Shown: one piece after another, positions 22,362 through 32,948 of the stretch
Layout: every line of letters starts with the position of its first letter
Numbering within the stretch: position 1 is the first letter of the stretch
Assembly: GCA_010909165.1 (NCBI GenBank)
Contig: MU008155.1
Span: forward strand, 1,240,001 to 1,304,000
Origin: Anthoceros angustus
Lineage: Eukaryota; Streptophyta; Anthocerotopsida; Anthocerotales; Anthocerotaceae
Direction: 5' to 3'
Length of the DNA: 64,000 nucleotides
The notes under the pieces: generated by a model
Told to the model about the DNA's origin: nothing
The model's database searches: none
What the model saw: the letters and a program-made list of their open reading frames with translations, nothing else
Position numbers and translations under genes: made by a program

Positions 22362-22985
22362 CTCCCTTTAGTCACCCCATCTAAGTACCTAGGTACTTAA
22401 CAACTTGATACATGGTGTGCCTATGCTACTTGCACCAACATCCACTCCCTTTAGACACCCCATCTAAGTACCTAGATACTTAACAACTTGTACCATGGTG
22501 TGCCTAAGTTACTTGCACCAAGGGCATCCACTCACTTTAGGCACCCCATCTAAGTACCTAGGCCCTTAACAACTTGTACCATGGTATGCCTAATCTACCT
22601 GCACCAAGGGCATTCACTCCTTTAGGCATCCCATCTAAGTACCTAGGTACTTAACAAGGTATACCATGGTATGCCTAAGCTACTTGCACCAAGGACATCT
22701 ACTCCCTTTAGGCACCCCATCTAAGTACCTAGATACTTAACAACTTGTACCATGGTGTGCCTAAGTTACTTGCACCAAGGGCATCCACTCACTTTAGATA
22801 CCCCATCTAAGTACCTAGGCCATTAACAACTTGTAACATGGTGTGCCTAATCTACTTGCACCAAGGGCACTCACTCCTTTAGGCATCTCATCTAAGTATC
22901 TAGGTACTTAACAAGTTATACCATGGTATGCCTAAGCTACTTGCACCAAGGGCATTTACTCCCTTTAAGCACCCCATCTAAGTAC
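22362..22985 (+). repeat. 85-bp satellite, eight copies, trimeric higher-order pattern
   Basis: Copies start at 22362, 22445, 22531, 22617, 22702, 22789, 22874 and 22959, each containing CACCCCATCTAAGTACCTAG or close variants and a TGCACCAA(GGGCAT) end. Three sequence variants alternate in fixed order, so copies three apart resemble each other more than neighbours do, giving a period of about 257 bp. A single inverted copy lies at 34572-34640. Confidence 0.92.
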
Positions 22986-23480
22986 TGATATGAGCTCAGG
23001 ATTAAGGTAAGAAGCAGTTGAAAAACTCCTCCTATTGGAGTAAGAAACACGTGTTGAAAAAACTCCCCCCATTGAAGTAAGAGGCATTGAAAACACTCCT
23101 CTTATCAGAATAAAACCTCCTTCACTTAGGGTAAGAAATACTGAAAAGAACTCCTATTAGAGTAAGAAGCACTTGAAAGAAGCACTTGGCTTAAGACTCC
23201 TCCGATTAGAGGAAGAAGCACTCAAAAAACTCCTCCCATTATACTAAGAAGCACTTGAAAAAACTCCTCCCATTAGAGTAAGAAAGAAATGTGTGATGTT
23301 TGAATGTAAAACGTTAAGCACCCCATCTAAATCTTAGTGGGAGAACTCCTCCCGTTAGAGTAAGAAAGAAATGTGTGATGTTTGAACCCCATCTAAATCT
23401 TCGTGGGAGTCTTTTAACTGTTCGAGGAAAATGTGCGATTTTGATGCAAGACGTTACCCCATCTGAACTCTAGTGGGGTC
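22986..23480 (+). repeat. Imperfect 35-40 bp minisatellite
   Basis: Units of the form AAGAAGCACTTGAAAAAACT plus CCTCCCATTAGAGTAAG recur about eight times to 23285. They are followed by two copies of AAGAAATGTGTGATGTTTGAA and related AAATCTT.GTGGGAG blocks. Divergence between units is high. No gene. Confidence 0.8.
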
Positions 23481-23619
23481 GCTTTGATTTCTATCATGAC
23501 CAAGGCTCATCAGACAGCAGGCCAGCTTCTCTTTGCGGTCGCAACATCGCTAGCGCCAAGGCGTGATTTTGCATTGATCGTTTCCGCTTATGAATTCAGA
23601 GTCTCACGATCCGAATGTC

Positions 23620-23815
23620 ACGAATTTCAGGGTGCTGAAATTCTCTTAACATATGTACCTGGTTCGTGACTGATGTGGCAGCTCGTGTTCTCGCCATTCC
23701 TGGCAAACGAACTGTCCTCCCGTACCAGTTGCATCGACGTCCCCTGGTCAGAATTTAGAATCCAAAACCAACTGTGGTGATCAAATTAACACAAATTTAA
23801 AGGCGAGGAAGTTGA
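23620..23815. repeat. Degenerate copy of the PPO-downstream segment
   Basis: TGTCACGAATTTCAGGGTGCTG, TACCAGTTGC and TGTGGTGATCAAATTAACAC correspond in order to blocks at 1150-1400 and 7560-7800. It lies just beyond the COMT stop codon, so it may form COMT 3' flanking sequence. Confidence 0.5.
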
Positions 23816-23836
23816 GTTTGCAGCTGTGAGGGAGTT

Positions 23837-24644
23837 TCACTGTTTGTATGTGGAGATGAGCACAGAGTCTGGCAGCCAGCGAATGTACTCCATGTGAGAC
23901 TTGTGCTCCACTGTATCGAACTCCTCCGGGTGGGAGTTGAGGTAACTGCGATAGTCAGGCGCGCCTGGAATTGTCATGTTGTCGGCCACCACGACGGTGC
24001 CTGTCTTGAGGAATCCACCCTCCTTGAGCAGCAGCATGTCTGACAGGTAGTAATGTTTGTGGTGGTCTAGAAACACAAAGTCGAACCCGGTTGCCTTGAG
24101 CTCCTTCAAGATGTTGCCCACCTTTTCTAGCCCCTCACTGAACACCCCTGCCACAACGGTCACCTTGTCCGACAGTCCTGAGAGCGCATCGACAGTCAGG
24201 TCACAGAAACCAGAAAGCCAGTAGCTGAGATGTGAGCTACTCCTAGCATGGGCTGGTACCTGCGTGATGGACAACCTTGCGTGTGATCTCTGCATTGTCA
24301 GGGTTCCTCTCCACAGACACCAGCTTGGAGTCGGGTCGATTGAGCTGGCTGGCGATGCGCACGGCAGAGTAGCCACAGTAGGCGCCAATCTCTAGCGCAA
24401 TGCGGGGATTGCACGACTGCAGGGCGCCGTCCAAGATGAGGCCCTTCTCGTCTCCCACATTCATGAGCCAGGTGCGCTGCGCGAACTCGTCCACCGCCTG
24501 CAGCACTGACTGCGGGTTGCCTTGCTCCGCCTGGCTCAGCACATGCTGCAGCAGCGCCTTCTCCCTGCCATCGCCCACATCGCCTCGAGAGAACGTGAAC
24601 GGGCCCATGGCCCTGATGAAACTCAGCACCTGCCACACTCCCAT
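23837..24644 (-). CDS. Catechol O-methyltransferase, animal/fungal COMT type
   Basis: The enzyme transfers a methyl group from S-adenosylmethionine to one hydroxyl of a catechol, using Mg2+. Exon 1 is 24644-24260, the intron 24259-24178 (GTACC..CTCAG, 82 nt) and exon 2 24177-23837, giving 241 residues with no frame break. The SAM fold shows LEIGAYCGYS (residues 84-93) and SVERNPDNAEIT (E112). The active site shows D166, K169, D194-N195 and E225, matching the metal ligands, catalytic lysine and catechol-binding glutamate of mammalian COMT with constant spacing. The Trp beside the catalytic Lys in the mammalian enzyme is His here. The family differs from the plant caffeic acid and caffeoyl-CoA methyltransferases. 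The ATG at 24644 starts 15 residues before the conserved FSRGD; an upstream start is possible because the frame stays open. No clear membrane anchor or transit peptide is visible. Confidence 0.92.
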
Positions 24645-24836
24645 CACCGCGGGCTGGCTCCCCCTTTGGGTTGGCTCAACAATCTCCCTGCAGCCTCTGT
24701 AGTGAGCGCTGCAGATTGGCTTCTTGTGAAGGTTGCGCAAGTAGAGGCTGCAGTAATGGGCTGGCTCACTCTTTAGCGGGACAGACGAGGACGAAGGATA
24801 ATCGTTCACAGCACGTGATTCGTATGGCATACCAAA

Positions 24837-25225
24837 GAGGACACAGGGGATGGGGCATTTTTTTTCACGCAAAAGCCATACAAGGCATAGGCCCGAAGAG
24901 GACAGAGGGGATGGGGCATATTTTTTCACGCAAAAGCCATACAAGGCGTAGGCCCAAAGAGGACAGAGGGGATGGGGCATTTTTTTTCACGCAAAAGCCA
25001 TACAACGCGTAGGCCCAAAGAGGACAGAGGGGATGGGGCATTTTTTTTCACGCAAAAGCCATACAAGGCGTAGGCAGAGGACAGAGGGGATGGGGCATTT
25101 TTTTTCACGCAAAAGCCATACAACGCGTAGGCCCAAAGAGGACAGAGGGGATGGGGCATTTTTTTTCACGCAAAAGCCATAGAGGGGATGGGGCATTTTT
25201 TTTCACGCAAAAGCCATACAAGGCG
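24837..25225 (+). repeat. 61-bp minisatellite upstream of the COMT gene
   Basis: TGGGGCATTTTTTTTCACGC recurs with TGGGG at 24851, 24912, 24973, 25034, 25091, 25152 and 25189. The period is 61 bp with two shortened units. It begins about 190 bp upstream of the COMT ATG, so it sits in the likely promoter. Each unit holds a T8 run and CGCAAAAGCCATACAA. An inverted, degenerate echo is seen at 26790-26840. Minus-strand ORFs through it are artefacts of the repeat. Confidence 0.93.
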
Positions 25226-27911
25226 TAGGCATCTTGAGAACTGTACCACACATTTCATACGGATTGCTTTCTCACAGCACATGCTCAAATGTCCGCTTTG
25301 GCGCCCTAACCAGGAGCGGCCAAGCACCAAAGGGACACACACTCTTTCTCTTCGAAATGGGTGTGAGCTTGAAAATTTTTCAGAAAACAAAGAGTCTTCC
25401 GCCCTACCTTCTACTATTAAGTTTTCTTCGATGCTATCCCATGGCCACCAAACACTAACCCGACCATGGTCTTCGAAGGCAATGATGGCCGCGGCTGCCG
25501 GCACGGCCATGGTTTTGCGAACCTGCATATGCCCGCGGCTATGCCCGCGTCTTCTTAGCTAGAGACAATGGAATCGTAATTTTGTTAGGGAACCTGCGAT
25601 GCTGGAAATATTAAGAAGCACTATCCTCTTCGAAACAGGAAGAAGCACGAGCCCGCTCGAAACAGGAAGAGGGGATGGTGCTGGAACATGGAAGCCGCCA
25701 CTGCCATCATGCAGCCAGGAGCACGCGTAACATGTACCTCAGCGTCTTGCCTCTCCATCCATCACACCATCACACTTGCGGCAGTGTTCGTCGTCCACCG
25801 CGGTTCCGCATGTGCGATACCCCGTGTACAGGAAAAACTGCAAACTGCGAGGTGTCCACTACGCGTATAATCACCTCCACACCAATCGCCCGAACCACAC
25901 CGAGGTGCCGCGTAGAGTGGCCACCACCCGTTCTATGCACCAATCGTCGCCTGCATTGGATGTCTCCGCCCCTTCCGTCATCCCTGGTCGGGCGCTTCCT
26001 GCTCCTCTTGCCCTTGGTATTTCCAAGTTCCTCCTTCCCAATCTCTACATGTTTGGGATTGGCATCTGAACGTTCACCTACCGCTGTGTAGTCGAACCCA
26101 CGGATAGGACGGGTATGCTGTTGCCGTTCCATGGCACTTGACACTCGTACTCCACACTCTTGTTTTTTCATCCCTACCCACATGTTTTATTTCACGCGTG
26201 TCATCGCCGGCCAACATACATGTCGTAGTCACCTTCTATGCTAGCGTGTACGCCAAAATGCTATGAATGCTTTGGTCATATTGGTCTGGCTTCATTATGA
26301 ACACAATCATCTATAAGAGATGGAACAAGTCTTGAGATCCATAGTACACTATCATCCAAGCCTTGCATATATAGCTTTTGTCTGTTTATTCTCTCGCTTC
26401 AGCAATCCCTTTACCTCCACAGCAGCCTGCTGGCTGTTACTTCCACTTTGTTCTGTGCTAATTTTATGCATGTTCATCGCGCCATACATACATCCACATG
26501 CCACGTGACATCCATTCCTTATATGCACATACACACGCTTCAAAAAAAATCCACATGTTTCTACACAACCACTTGGGCTGTAGTGACTATGGCTCCCCAT
26601 ATCTTCGGTTTATTGCAAGTGAATTATATGCCACCCGAACTCCATATGTGGTTTACACATGCCACAAACGAAGTTCCCTTTCTGTGTACCGGTGAGCGCG
26701 AAGTGGCTGCTTTGGTGCGTCCGCTTTGGGCTACCCCATTTCGATCGGGTTACTAAACCGGACACCAAAAAGACATGTGGTGTGAACAAAAGTTTCGCAT
26801 GCGAAAAATGTGCCCCATCCCCTCTTCCTCGTTGGTATGCCATAGATTCGTGTGAAGTTACATAAAAAGGGTTCTGAAGGGTTCATAAAAAGGGTTATGA
26901 GGTGAGGCGGTTGAGATATGATAGAAAGTTATTAAGCACCAAGTCCCATGAAAGGAAAATTCCGTCCAAGTGGACTATAATATATTCTTCTCCTTCTTCT
27001 AATAGCACGGGATTCGTGTGAAGTTACATAGAAAGGGTTCTTGAATGAGGCGGTTGAGATCTGACTTGTAATCGTGTGAAGTTACATACAAAGGGTTATG
27101 GAGTGAAGTCTGACTTGTAACCGTTCACTCAATAGTGACTCATTGTAAATTAATTAATTAGTTTACTCATCTACTCATGCCCTGTAGGACCTAGGACTTG
27201 GCTATGGCATAACTCAAATACACTCCGCGAGGCATCCTTCTGCCCCAGCCGAGCCAGGATTCCCAATTTCCCATAGCGCGGCATACTTTCTCTTTTCTCG
27301 ATGCAGAGCTACACCACTTGATAGAACAAACAAAGCCTTTTAGTAAAGACGAAGCATATGGCTGCGGCCGGAGCGGGCGAGAGGGTAAGGAAGAAGGTGG
27401 CTCCTTCCCGAACCAGCCGGGTGAGGACGGAGCCTGTGCTGCAGGAGCTATCGCATCGCTGCGATGAAGGAACCGAGCTGCGATGAATGCTCGCATACCT
27501 GCAGGCTGCTGTGGCATACCATGAGAAAGATATCATTTTGGAAGTAGAGGGAGCCTCCGAGAAGCCATGAGCAGTGGGCGGAGGGAAGTCCGAGACACAG
27601 ACATGTGGTGATCAAGTCAGCAACAAGGCGAGGAAGCCCTGTTGTTGGTGCGGGGACTTCCATAGTTTGTAAAGTACAAATGCATTAATTAGATTAATAA
27701 TAATCGATTCAATAAGTAAGTTGATAAATAATCTCAATCGAATTAAAATTTTAAATTCGAATTCTTTGTGAGCCTTGTTCACAAAAGGCAGGGGAGGGGA
27801 GCGAAAGACGATGGTGCGTGTGTAGGCCCTTCCAACCAAAAGGAGCGTGGGCAGTTGAAACCCTTCTCGCCGGACTGCCTGCCACATTGTGTCACGAAGG
27901 CTGCGGGAGAG
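25226..27911. other. Intergenic region without a recognised gene
   Basis: Short ORFs at 25675-26183 on both strands have no recognisable motif. Three imperfect copies of GTGTGAAGTTACATA.AAAGGGTT occur at about 26852, 27014 and 27071. AGCACCAAGTCCC..GAAAGGAAAATTCCGTCC..GTGGACT near 26937 resembles the LINE-type 3' tail at 34625. From 27660 to 27760 the sequence is a short AT-rich tract. Confidence 0.5.
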
Positions 27912-28184
27912 ATGGCGTTCATAATGGAGTTCGCGGAGCACTGGATTCGGAGCAGGATGGAGCATCCAGAGCACCGAGACGCTGTGTTTCGTGAAGACCT
28001 GCGGAAGATTAAGGCCAAGTGTGAGGAACTCAAGGAGTCCTGGGCGCTGCCGGTGAAGCCTTATGGATCCTGGGGCGCGGACAAGAACAACCACAAGTTG
28101 ATCATGGATTTGAAGCTCAGCCGCATGCCGGGCCGGATGGATCCGTATGATCAGATTCGCGACCCGGTTGTACCCAAGCGGTAG
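27912..28184 (+). CDS. Probable plant mitochondrial complex I accessory subunit
   Basis: This is a 90-residue protein beginning MAFIMEFAEHWIRSRMEHPE and ending in VVPKR. Its features are a short amphipathic N-terminus, a charged helix (residues 26-45), WALPVKPYGSWGADKNNHKL and a C-terminal PGRMDPYD. From memory it resembles the small plant-specific complex I membrane-arm subunit family typified by Arabidopsis At1g67350, in length and in the MEFAE, LP.RPYG.W and PGR.DPYD motifs. The frame is open upstream, but this ATG matches the conserved start of the family. No intron is visible and the coding sequence is intact. Without a search the assignment is moderate. Confidence 0.6.
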   Translation: MAFIMEFAEHWIRSRMEHPEHRDAVFREDLRKIKAKCEELKESWALPVKPYGSWGADKNNHKLIMDLKLSRMPGRMDPYDQIRDPVVPKR

Positions 28185-28245
28185 TGAGTTCACAGCAGGG
28201 CGGGGCTCAGTCCTAGCATGGTGCCTGTTGGTGCGTGGACGCTGT

Positions 28246-28365
28246 CTGGCTTTCGATGGTTAGAGCACTGCTGGGACAGCTCAGGCGGCCGCGTATGGTT
28301 CAGTCATATGTTGGATACCAACCTAGGTCTTGGTAGGGTTTTTTGCAGCTGCAAGGGACCTTCTG
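28246..28365 (+). repeat. Dispersed repeat fragment (family of 30.2-32.6 kb)
   Basis: TTAGAGCACTGCTGGGACAGC and TTGGATACCAACCTAGGT recur at about 30560-30640 and 31755-31835. The fragment overlaps the probable 3' UTR of the small gene ending at 28184. From 28365 to 29150 I see no gene. Confidence 0.75.
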
Positions 28366-29167
28366 TGTTCCTCAAAATAATCGGGGCTCAGTTGTGATTG
28401 ATGTCAGGGTTCTGGTAAGTCTTTTCTGCACTGGCGGAGAGCTGAATTTTCATAACTGGGGTTTCTGAACGTTTGCTTAGTAACTTTACTGGCACCGGCA
28501 GCATCTGCAATGGGTTCTCCAGAGATTGCAGGTTTTCCTCTCGGGATGATTCTGACAACACAGGATCAGCTGAGGGCCGAGCAGGTTGGACTGTCTGACT
28601 GTGCCGATAATTGTTCCCCAAAGATCATATGCATTTTCGAAGGTATACTGTCTTTTCTTTTCCTCTGGAAAGAGCAACCCAAACTCTATTGTGGACGTTG
28701 AGGAGCCCTATTTCGCCAGGGCCATCGTTGCTCCCTAATTTGTTGTTCCGCACCACCGAATGAAGAATGGTTTTGCTCTCCTCTTCGAAAAAGTCACTCA
28801 TACTGGTGACTCTGGAGAACACCCTTCCTGAATGATTCTGAAGAATGATTTTGCTCTACTCTTCATGAAAGTCATCCGTGCTGGTAACTCTGGGGAATTA
28901 ATCCTCTTCCTGGTTGATTTTTTATCCCTGCTGTAACTACTCTTGGTGGGCATCTAGCCTCTACGCGCACATTCAAGATGTATGATCCCCTATGAGGACG
29001 AGGTGCTTGGTGTAAGGCATATCACGCAAATCACAGATTTAATTGAACTGACCAAAATCCCACCTCGATCTTATTGCTCTATCTAAAAGTAATAGGAGAC
29101 GTGGTAATCCTCTACTTCAGAAAGCTTTGGAACTTGTGACTATTCCTGCTACGCTCCAGGTGCAAGA

Positions 29168-29374
29168 TTGAAGCGAGCTCTTTGCCGAATGAGGCCACTA
29201 CCCGGTTTGGCGATGCCGGAAGCCAAGCTGAGTTGCCCCGTCTGCAATGAGAACAACGTCAGGGCATACCATCGTGGACGGCATGAGCGTGACAGACAGT
29301 GCAATAAACCGGAGAGTTCGCAAGCAGGAACTTCACATCCTCGCGAGATAGGTTGTGCCTTGTTCTCCAAATGA
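29168..29374 (+). other. Short ORF with a zinc-finger-like cysteine/histidine pattern
   Basis: The frame encodes LSCPVCNENNVRAYHRGRHE (CX2CX8HX3H) followed by further charged residues. It is isolated and 68 codons long. It could be a fragment of a zinc-finger or retroelement protein. I do not recognise the family. Confidence 0.2.
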
Positions 29375-29614
29375 TGCGGGGAGTCAATAACGTGATCTCT
29401 GGAATATTAGAATTCACAAAGCTTCAACGCAGGGTCGGCCTGATGGTGAATGTGCAACCGCGGACTCACAACAGAATGGAATGCTGCCGGCGCCAGGCCT
29501 AGGGAGTCAAAGGTGGGAAACTGGGTGAAGGGGAAGAGCGAGTCTGCTACAGAGGCGTGAGGACTCGAGGAGCATCATTGCACCGATAACGGTGTTCCGC
29601 TGCGACTCCCCCCA

Positions 29615-29930
29615 TGTGCAGCTCCTAGAGATGAGGAACTCTCTTGTCGTCCTCACAAAAAGCTTCGATGTGCAAAGCGGGAACAAATGTGTTTAAAGAT
29701 GGAGCAAGGAGCTTGCACAATCTCAAGCTATGGTCTCTCTAAGCCTAGCATGCCGAGAAGTTGAGTGTGGTAGCATATAACCCATACTCCTTGGGAACTG
29801 TGTTTATAAATTTTATAGATCATTAATGCCTCTACTTGAATTGTGAGCTATGGGGGTCGCTTGTCAATTCTCCGCCTTTTCCCATGATGGTTCTCCCATC
29901 CTTAGTGGACATAAATAAAGTTGTTGTTTC
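29615..29930 (+). repeat. Diverged copy of the 1.2-kb repeat family, ending in a LINE-like tail
   Basis: GAAGTTGAGTGTGGTAGCAT and ATGAGGAACTCT..TTGT.GTC, then TCCTTAGTGGACATAAATAA and AGTTGTTGTT, match the order in 30665-30970 and 31860-32165. The final GTT-rich stretch resembles the 3' end of a non-LTR retrotransposon. Confidence 0.65.
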
Positions 29931-29967
29931 CCTGGTTTCTGTTCCTCAGTTCCGCTTGTTCTCTATG

Positions 29968-30187
29968 TTACGGGTGTGTAATTTGTGGCCCACAATGATA
30001 AGATTCGAGAGGCCTACAATGATTTGTGGCCTACAATGATAAGATTCAAGAGGCCTACAATGATAAGATTCGAGAGGTTACGGGTGTGTAATTTGTGGCC
30101 TACAATGATAAGATTCGAGAGGCCTACAATGATTTGTGGCCTACAATGATAAGATTCAAGAGGCCTACAATGATAAGATTCGAGAGG
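29968..30187 (+). repeat. Two 110-bp tandem copies built from a 24-bp sub-repeat
   Basis: TTACGGGTGTGTAATTTGTGG starts at 29968 and 30078. Within each copy CCTACAATGATAAGATTC recurs three or more times. The copies are almost identical. Confidence 0.9.
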
Positions 30188-30203
30188 TGAGTCAGACACG
30201 CCG

Positions 30204-31404
30204 GAAGGATGCAATCCTGCTGCCAAGCCGCGGCCGAGACAAGAGAGCAACTTCTGCGCTGTAAAAGTGGTAGAGGGAACGTGCAGCCCTCCGAACTGAA
30301 CCTTCACCGAATCCGAAATCTGTTTTGTGCAACTGTGCAACTTGGGAATCGAAGAAAAATTTGCGAACCGCCCAGGGAGTCAGGGTTATTCCATCCAGGG
30401 GGAGCTACGGCTACTCCCACTGCTCGAATCCTATCTGGCCACGAAACTTCCACTCCATCTCCGGCGGCGACAATTAAGAAACGCGTATTGGGACCCACGG
30501 CGGCGGGCTAGGCAGCACATATGCCACTTCCTCATAGAACGCCGTCTGGCTTTTGAAGGTTAGAGCACTGCTGGGACAGCTCAGGGGGCCGCGTGTGGTT
30601 CAGTCACATGTTGGATACCAACTTAGGTGTTGGTAGGGGATTTTCGCAGCTGGAAGGGAATTTCATATGCAGCTCCTGGCTGTGACAGACAAGATGAGGA
30701 ACTACACATGCAGGTCCTGGCGGACAGACAAGATGAGGAACTCTTGTTGTTTTCTCGAAAGCTTCGATGTGTTCCCGCTCGAGCAAGGGGCTTGAGATTC
30801 CTATCTAATCCTAGCAAATTGAGTGAGAAGTTGAGTGTGGTAGCATATAACCCATATCGCTTGCAAAAAGTACGGATACTCCTTTGACATATGGTATGTT
30901 TCCTCCATTGTTTATTTGGAGACTCGTTGGTTCTCCCATCCTTAGTGGACATAAATAAAGTTGTTGTTATTGCTGCCGCCTTCATGTCGTCCCACTCGGC
31001 CCATTACTAACCCACAAGTTTCTTTTTGCTAGCTTTCTCAAGCTGCTAACTGGCTTAGAAGATTCGAGTTTGAACCTTTTAACTCCCTGCTTTGGCCCTC
31101 TCCCTCCTCCCAACTCCCCCTTTCTCACATCCCCCAACCACTCCATTCGCAGGGCCCTTAAATTAAGAGATCTTTACCTCACCTGGTCCCTCTTTCCTTT
31201 TCCCCCCCTCTCACTTCTAGACTCCGCTTTTACAAAGACGAGCTCCGAGTTAATCCTCCCTCTGGTAAATTTCCTACCCTGCCCCGCTACCTCAGTTCCC
31301 CCCTATCCTTCAAACTCCGCACATTCATAGGTCAATTTCGTGTTAGCTTCCACCACCTCCGGATTGAGACCGACTGCTGGCTCAAGCCCGCCTCCCCAAG
31401 ACCA
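30204..31404 (+). repeat. 1.2-kb tandem duplication with LINE-type content, unit 1
   Basis: The unit starts AAGGATGCAATCCTGCTGCC and is repeated about 1195 bp later. It contains the blocks seen at 28246 and 29615, a TTAGTGGACATAAATAAAGTTGTTG-type tail near 30945, and a C-rich segment related to a LINE reverse-transcriptase C-terminus (31060-31400). Its ORFs are repeat-derived. Confidence 0.9.
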
Positions 31405-32570
31405 AAGGATGCAATCCTGCTGCCGCGGCCGAGACAAGAGAGCAACTTCTGCGCTGTAAAAGTGGTAGAGGGAACGTGCAGCCCTCCGAACTGAACCTTC
31501 ACCGAATCCGAAATCTGTTTTGTGCAACTGTGCAACTTGGGAATCGAAGAAAAATTTGCGAACCGCCCAGGGAGTCAGGGTTATTCCATCCAGGGGGAGC
31601 TACGGCTACTCCCACTGCTCGAATCCTATCTGGCCACGAAACTTCCACTCCATCTCCGGCGGCGACAATTAAGAAACGCGTATTGGGACCCACGGCGGCG
31701 GGCTAGGCAGCACATATGCCACTTCCTCATAGAACGCCGTCTGGCTTTTGAAGGTTAGAGCACTGCTGGGACAGCTCAGGGGGCCGCGTGTGGTTCAGTC
31801 ACATGTTGGATACCAACTTAGGTGTTGGTAGGGGATTTTCGCAGCTGGAAGGGAATTTCATATGCAGCTCCTGGCTGTGACAGACAAGATGAGGAACTAC
31901 ACATGCAGGTCCTGGCGGACAGACAAGATGAGGAACTCTTGTTGTTTTCTGAAAGCTTCGATGTGTTCCTGCTCGAGCAAGGGGCTTGAGATTCCTATCT
32001 AATCCTAGCAAATTGAGTGAGAAGTTGAGTGTGGTAGCATATAACCCATATCGCTTGCAAAAAGTACGGATACTCCTTTGACATATGGTATGTTTCCTCC
32101 ATTGTTTATTTGGAGACTCGTTGGTTCTCCCATCCTTAGTGGACATAAATAAAGTTGTTGTTATTGCTGCCTTCATGTCGTCCCACTCGGCCCATTACTA
32201 ACCCACAAGTTTCTTTTGCTAGCTTTCTCAAGCTGCTAACTGGCTTAGAAGATTCGAGTTTGAACCTTTTAACTCCCTCGCTTTGGCCCTCCCTCCTCCC
32301 AACTCCCCTTTCTCACATCCCCAACCACTCCATTCAGGGGCCCTTAAATTAAGAGATCTTTACCTCACCGGTCCCTCTTCCTTTTCCCCTCTCACTTCTA
32401 GACTTTACAAAGACGAGCTCCGAGTTAATCCTCCCTCCGTAAATTTCCTACCCCGCCTGCCACCTCCCCCTATCCTTCAAACTCCGCACATTCATAGGTC
32501 AATTTCGTTAGCTTCCACCACCTCCTGATTGAGACCGACTGGCTCAAGCCCGCCTCCCCAAGACCAAAGG
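31405..32570 (+). repeat. 1.2-kb tandem duplication with LINE-type content, unit 2
   Basis: The unit is collinear with unit 1 and differs mainly by short deletions (for example AGCC lost at 31421 and several C or T losses after 32240). It ends at CCCAAGACCAAAGGAT, the junction word also found at the unit 1/unit 2 boundary, and runs directly into the LINE end at 32571. Confidence 0.9.
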
Positions 32571-32948
32571 ATCCGCAAGCTTTGCTCCTTGGACCCTGAA
32601 TCTGAATCACACTTCCTCTTTTATTGTCCTGCCTTTGCCGATATTCGGTCTCGTTACTCTCTTCTTTTTTAGTGTGCCGGCTACTCGCTGCGCAGATTTT
32701 TCTCTTTCCACATTCCTAGGCTCTCTGGACTATATCTCTCTGAGCTTCTTGATCTTCGGCATGCCCTGTTGGACTCCTTGTAGTCTTCGCCTTCTTTTCC
32801 GATTTCCTCATACAGTAACTGCTTCTCTAGTTCAGACATATGTAAGTGTACTCGGTTTTTAAACCTCTTTTACGCTGTACTATCTCTGTCCCATGATGGT
32901 CCTTCTATCCTTAGCGGACATAAATAAAGCTGTTGTTGTTGTTGTTGC
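32571..32948 (+). mobile_element. Non-LTR (LINE) retrotransposon 3' end
   Basis: The plus frame from 32571 reads IRKLCSLDPESESHFLFYCP and continues FADIRSRY, the zinc-binding HFLFxCP block at the C-terminus of LINE reverse transcriptases, to a stop at 32671. A 3' UTR follows with CCTTAGCGGACATAAATAAA and a (GTT)n tail at 32926-32945. The reverse transcriptase core is absent. Confidence 0.72.

Noticed and set aside
23837-24644. Caffeoyl-CoA O-methyltransferase
   Set aside because: LEIGAYCGYSAVR, FLDHHK and the MEY block match the catechol O-methyltransferase family, not the caffeoyl-CoA enzymes.
24837-25225. Possible CRISPR-like array (regular repeats upstream of COMT)
   Set aside because: The units are contiguous with no unique spacers, and the locus is plant nuclear DNA. 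It is a minisatellite.
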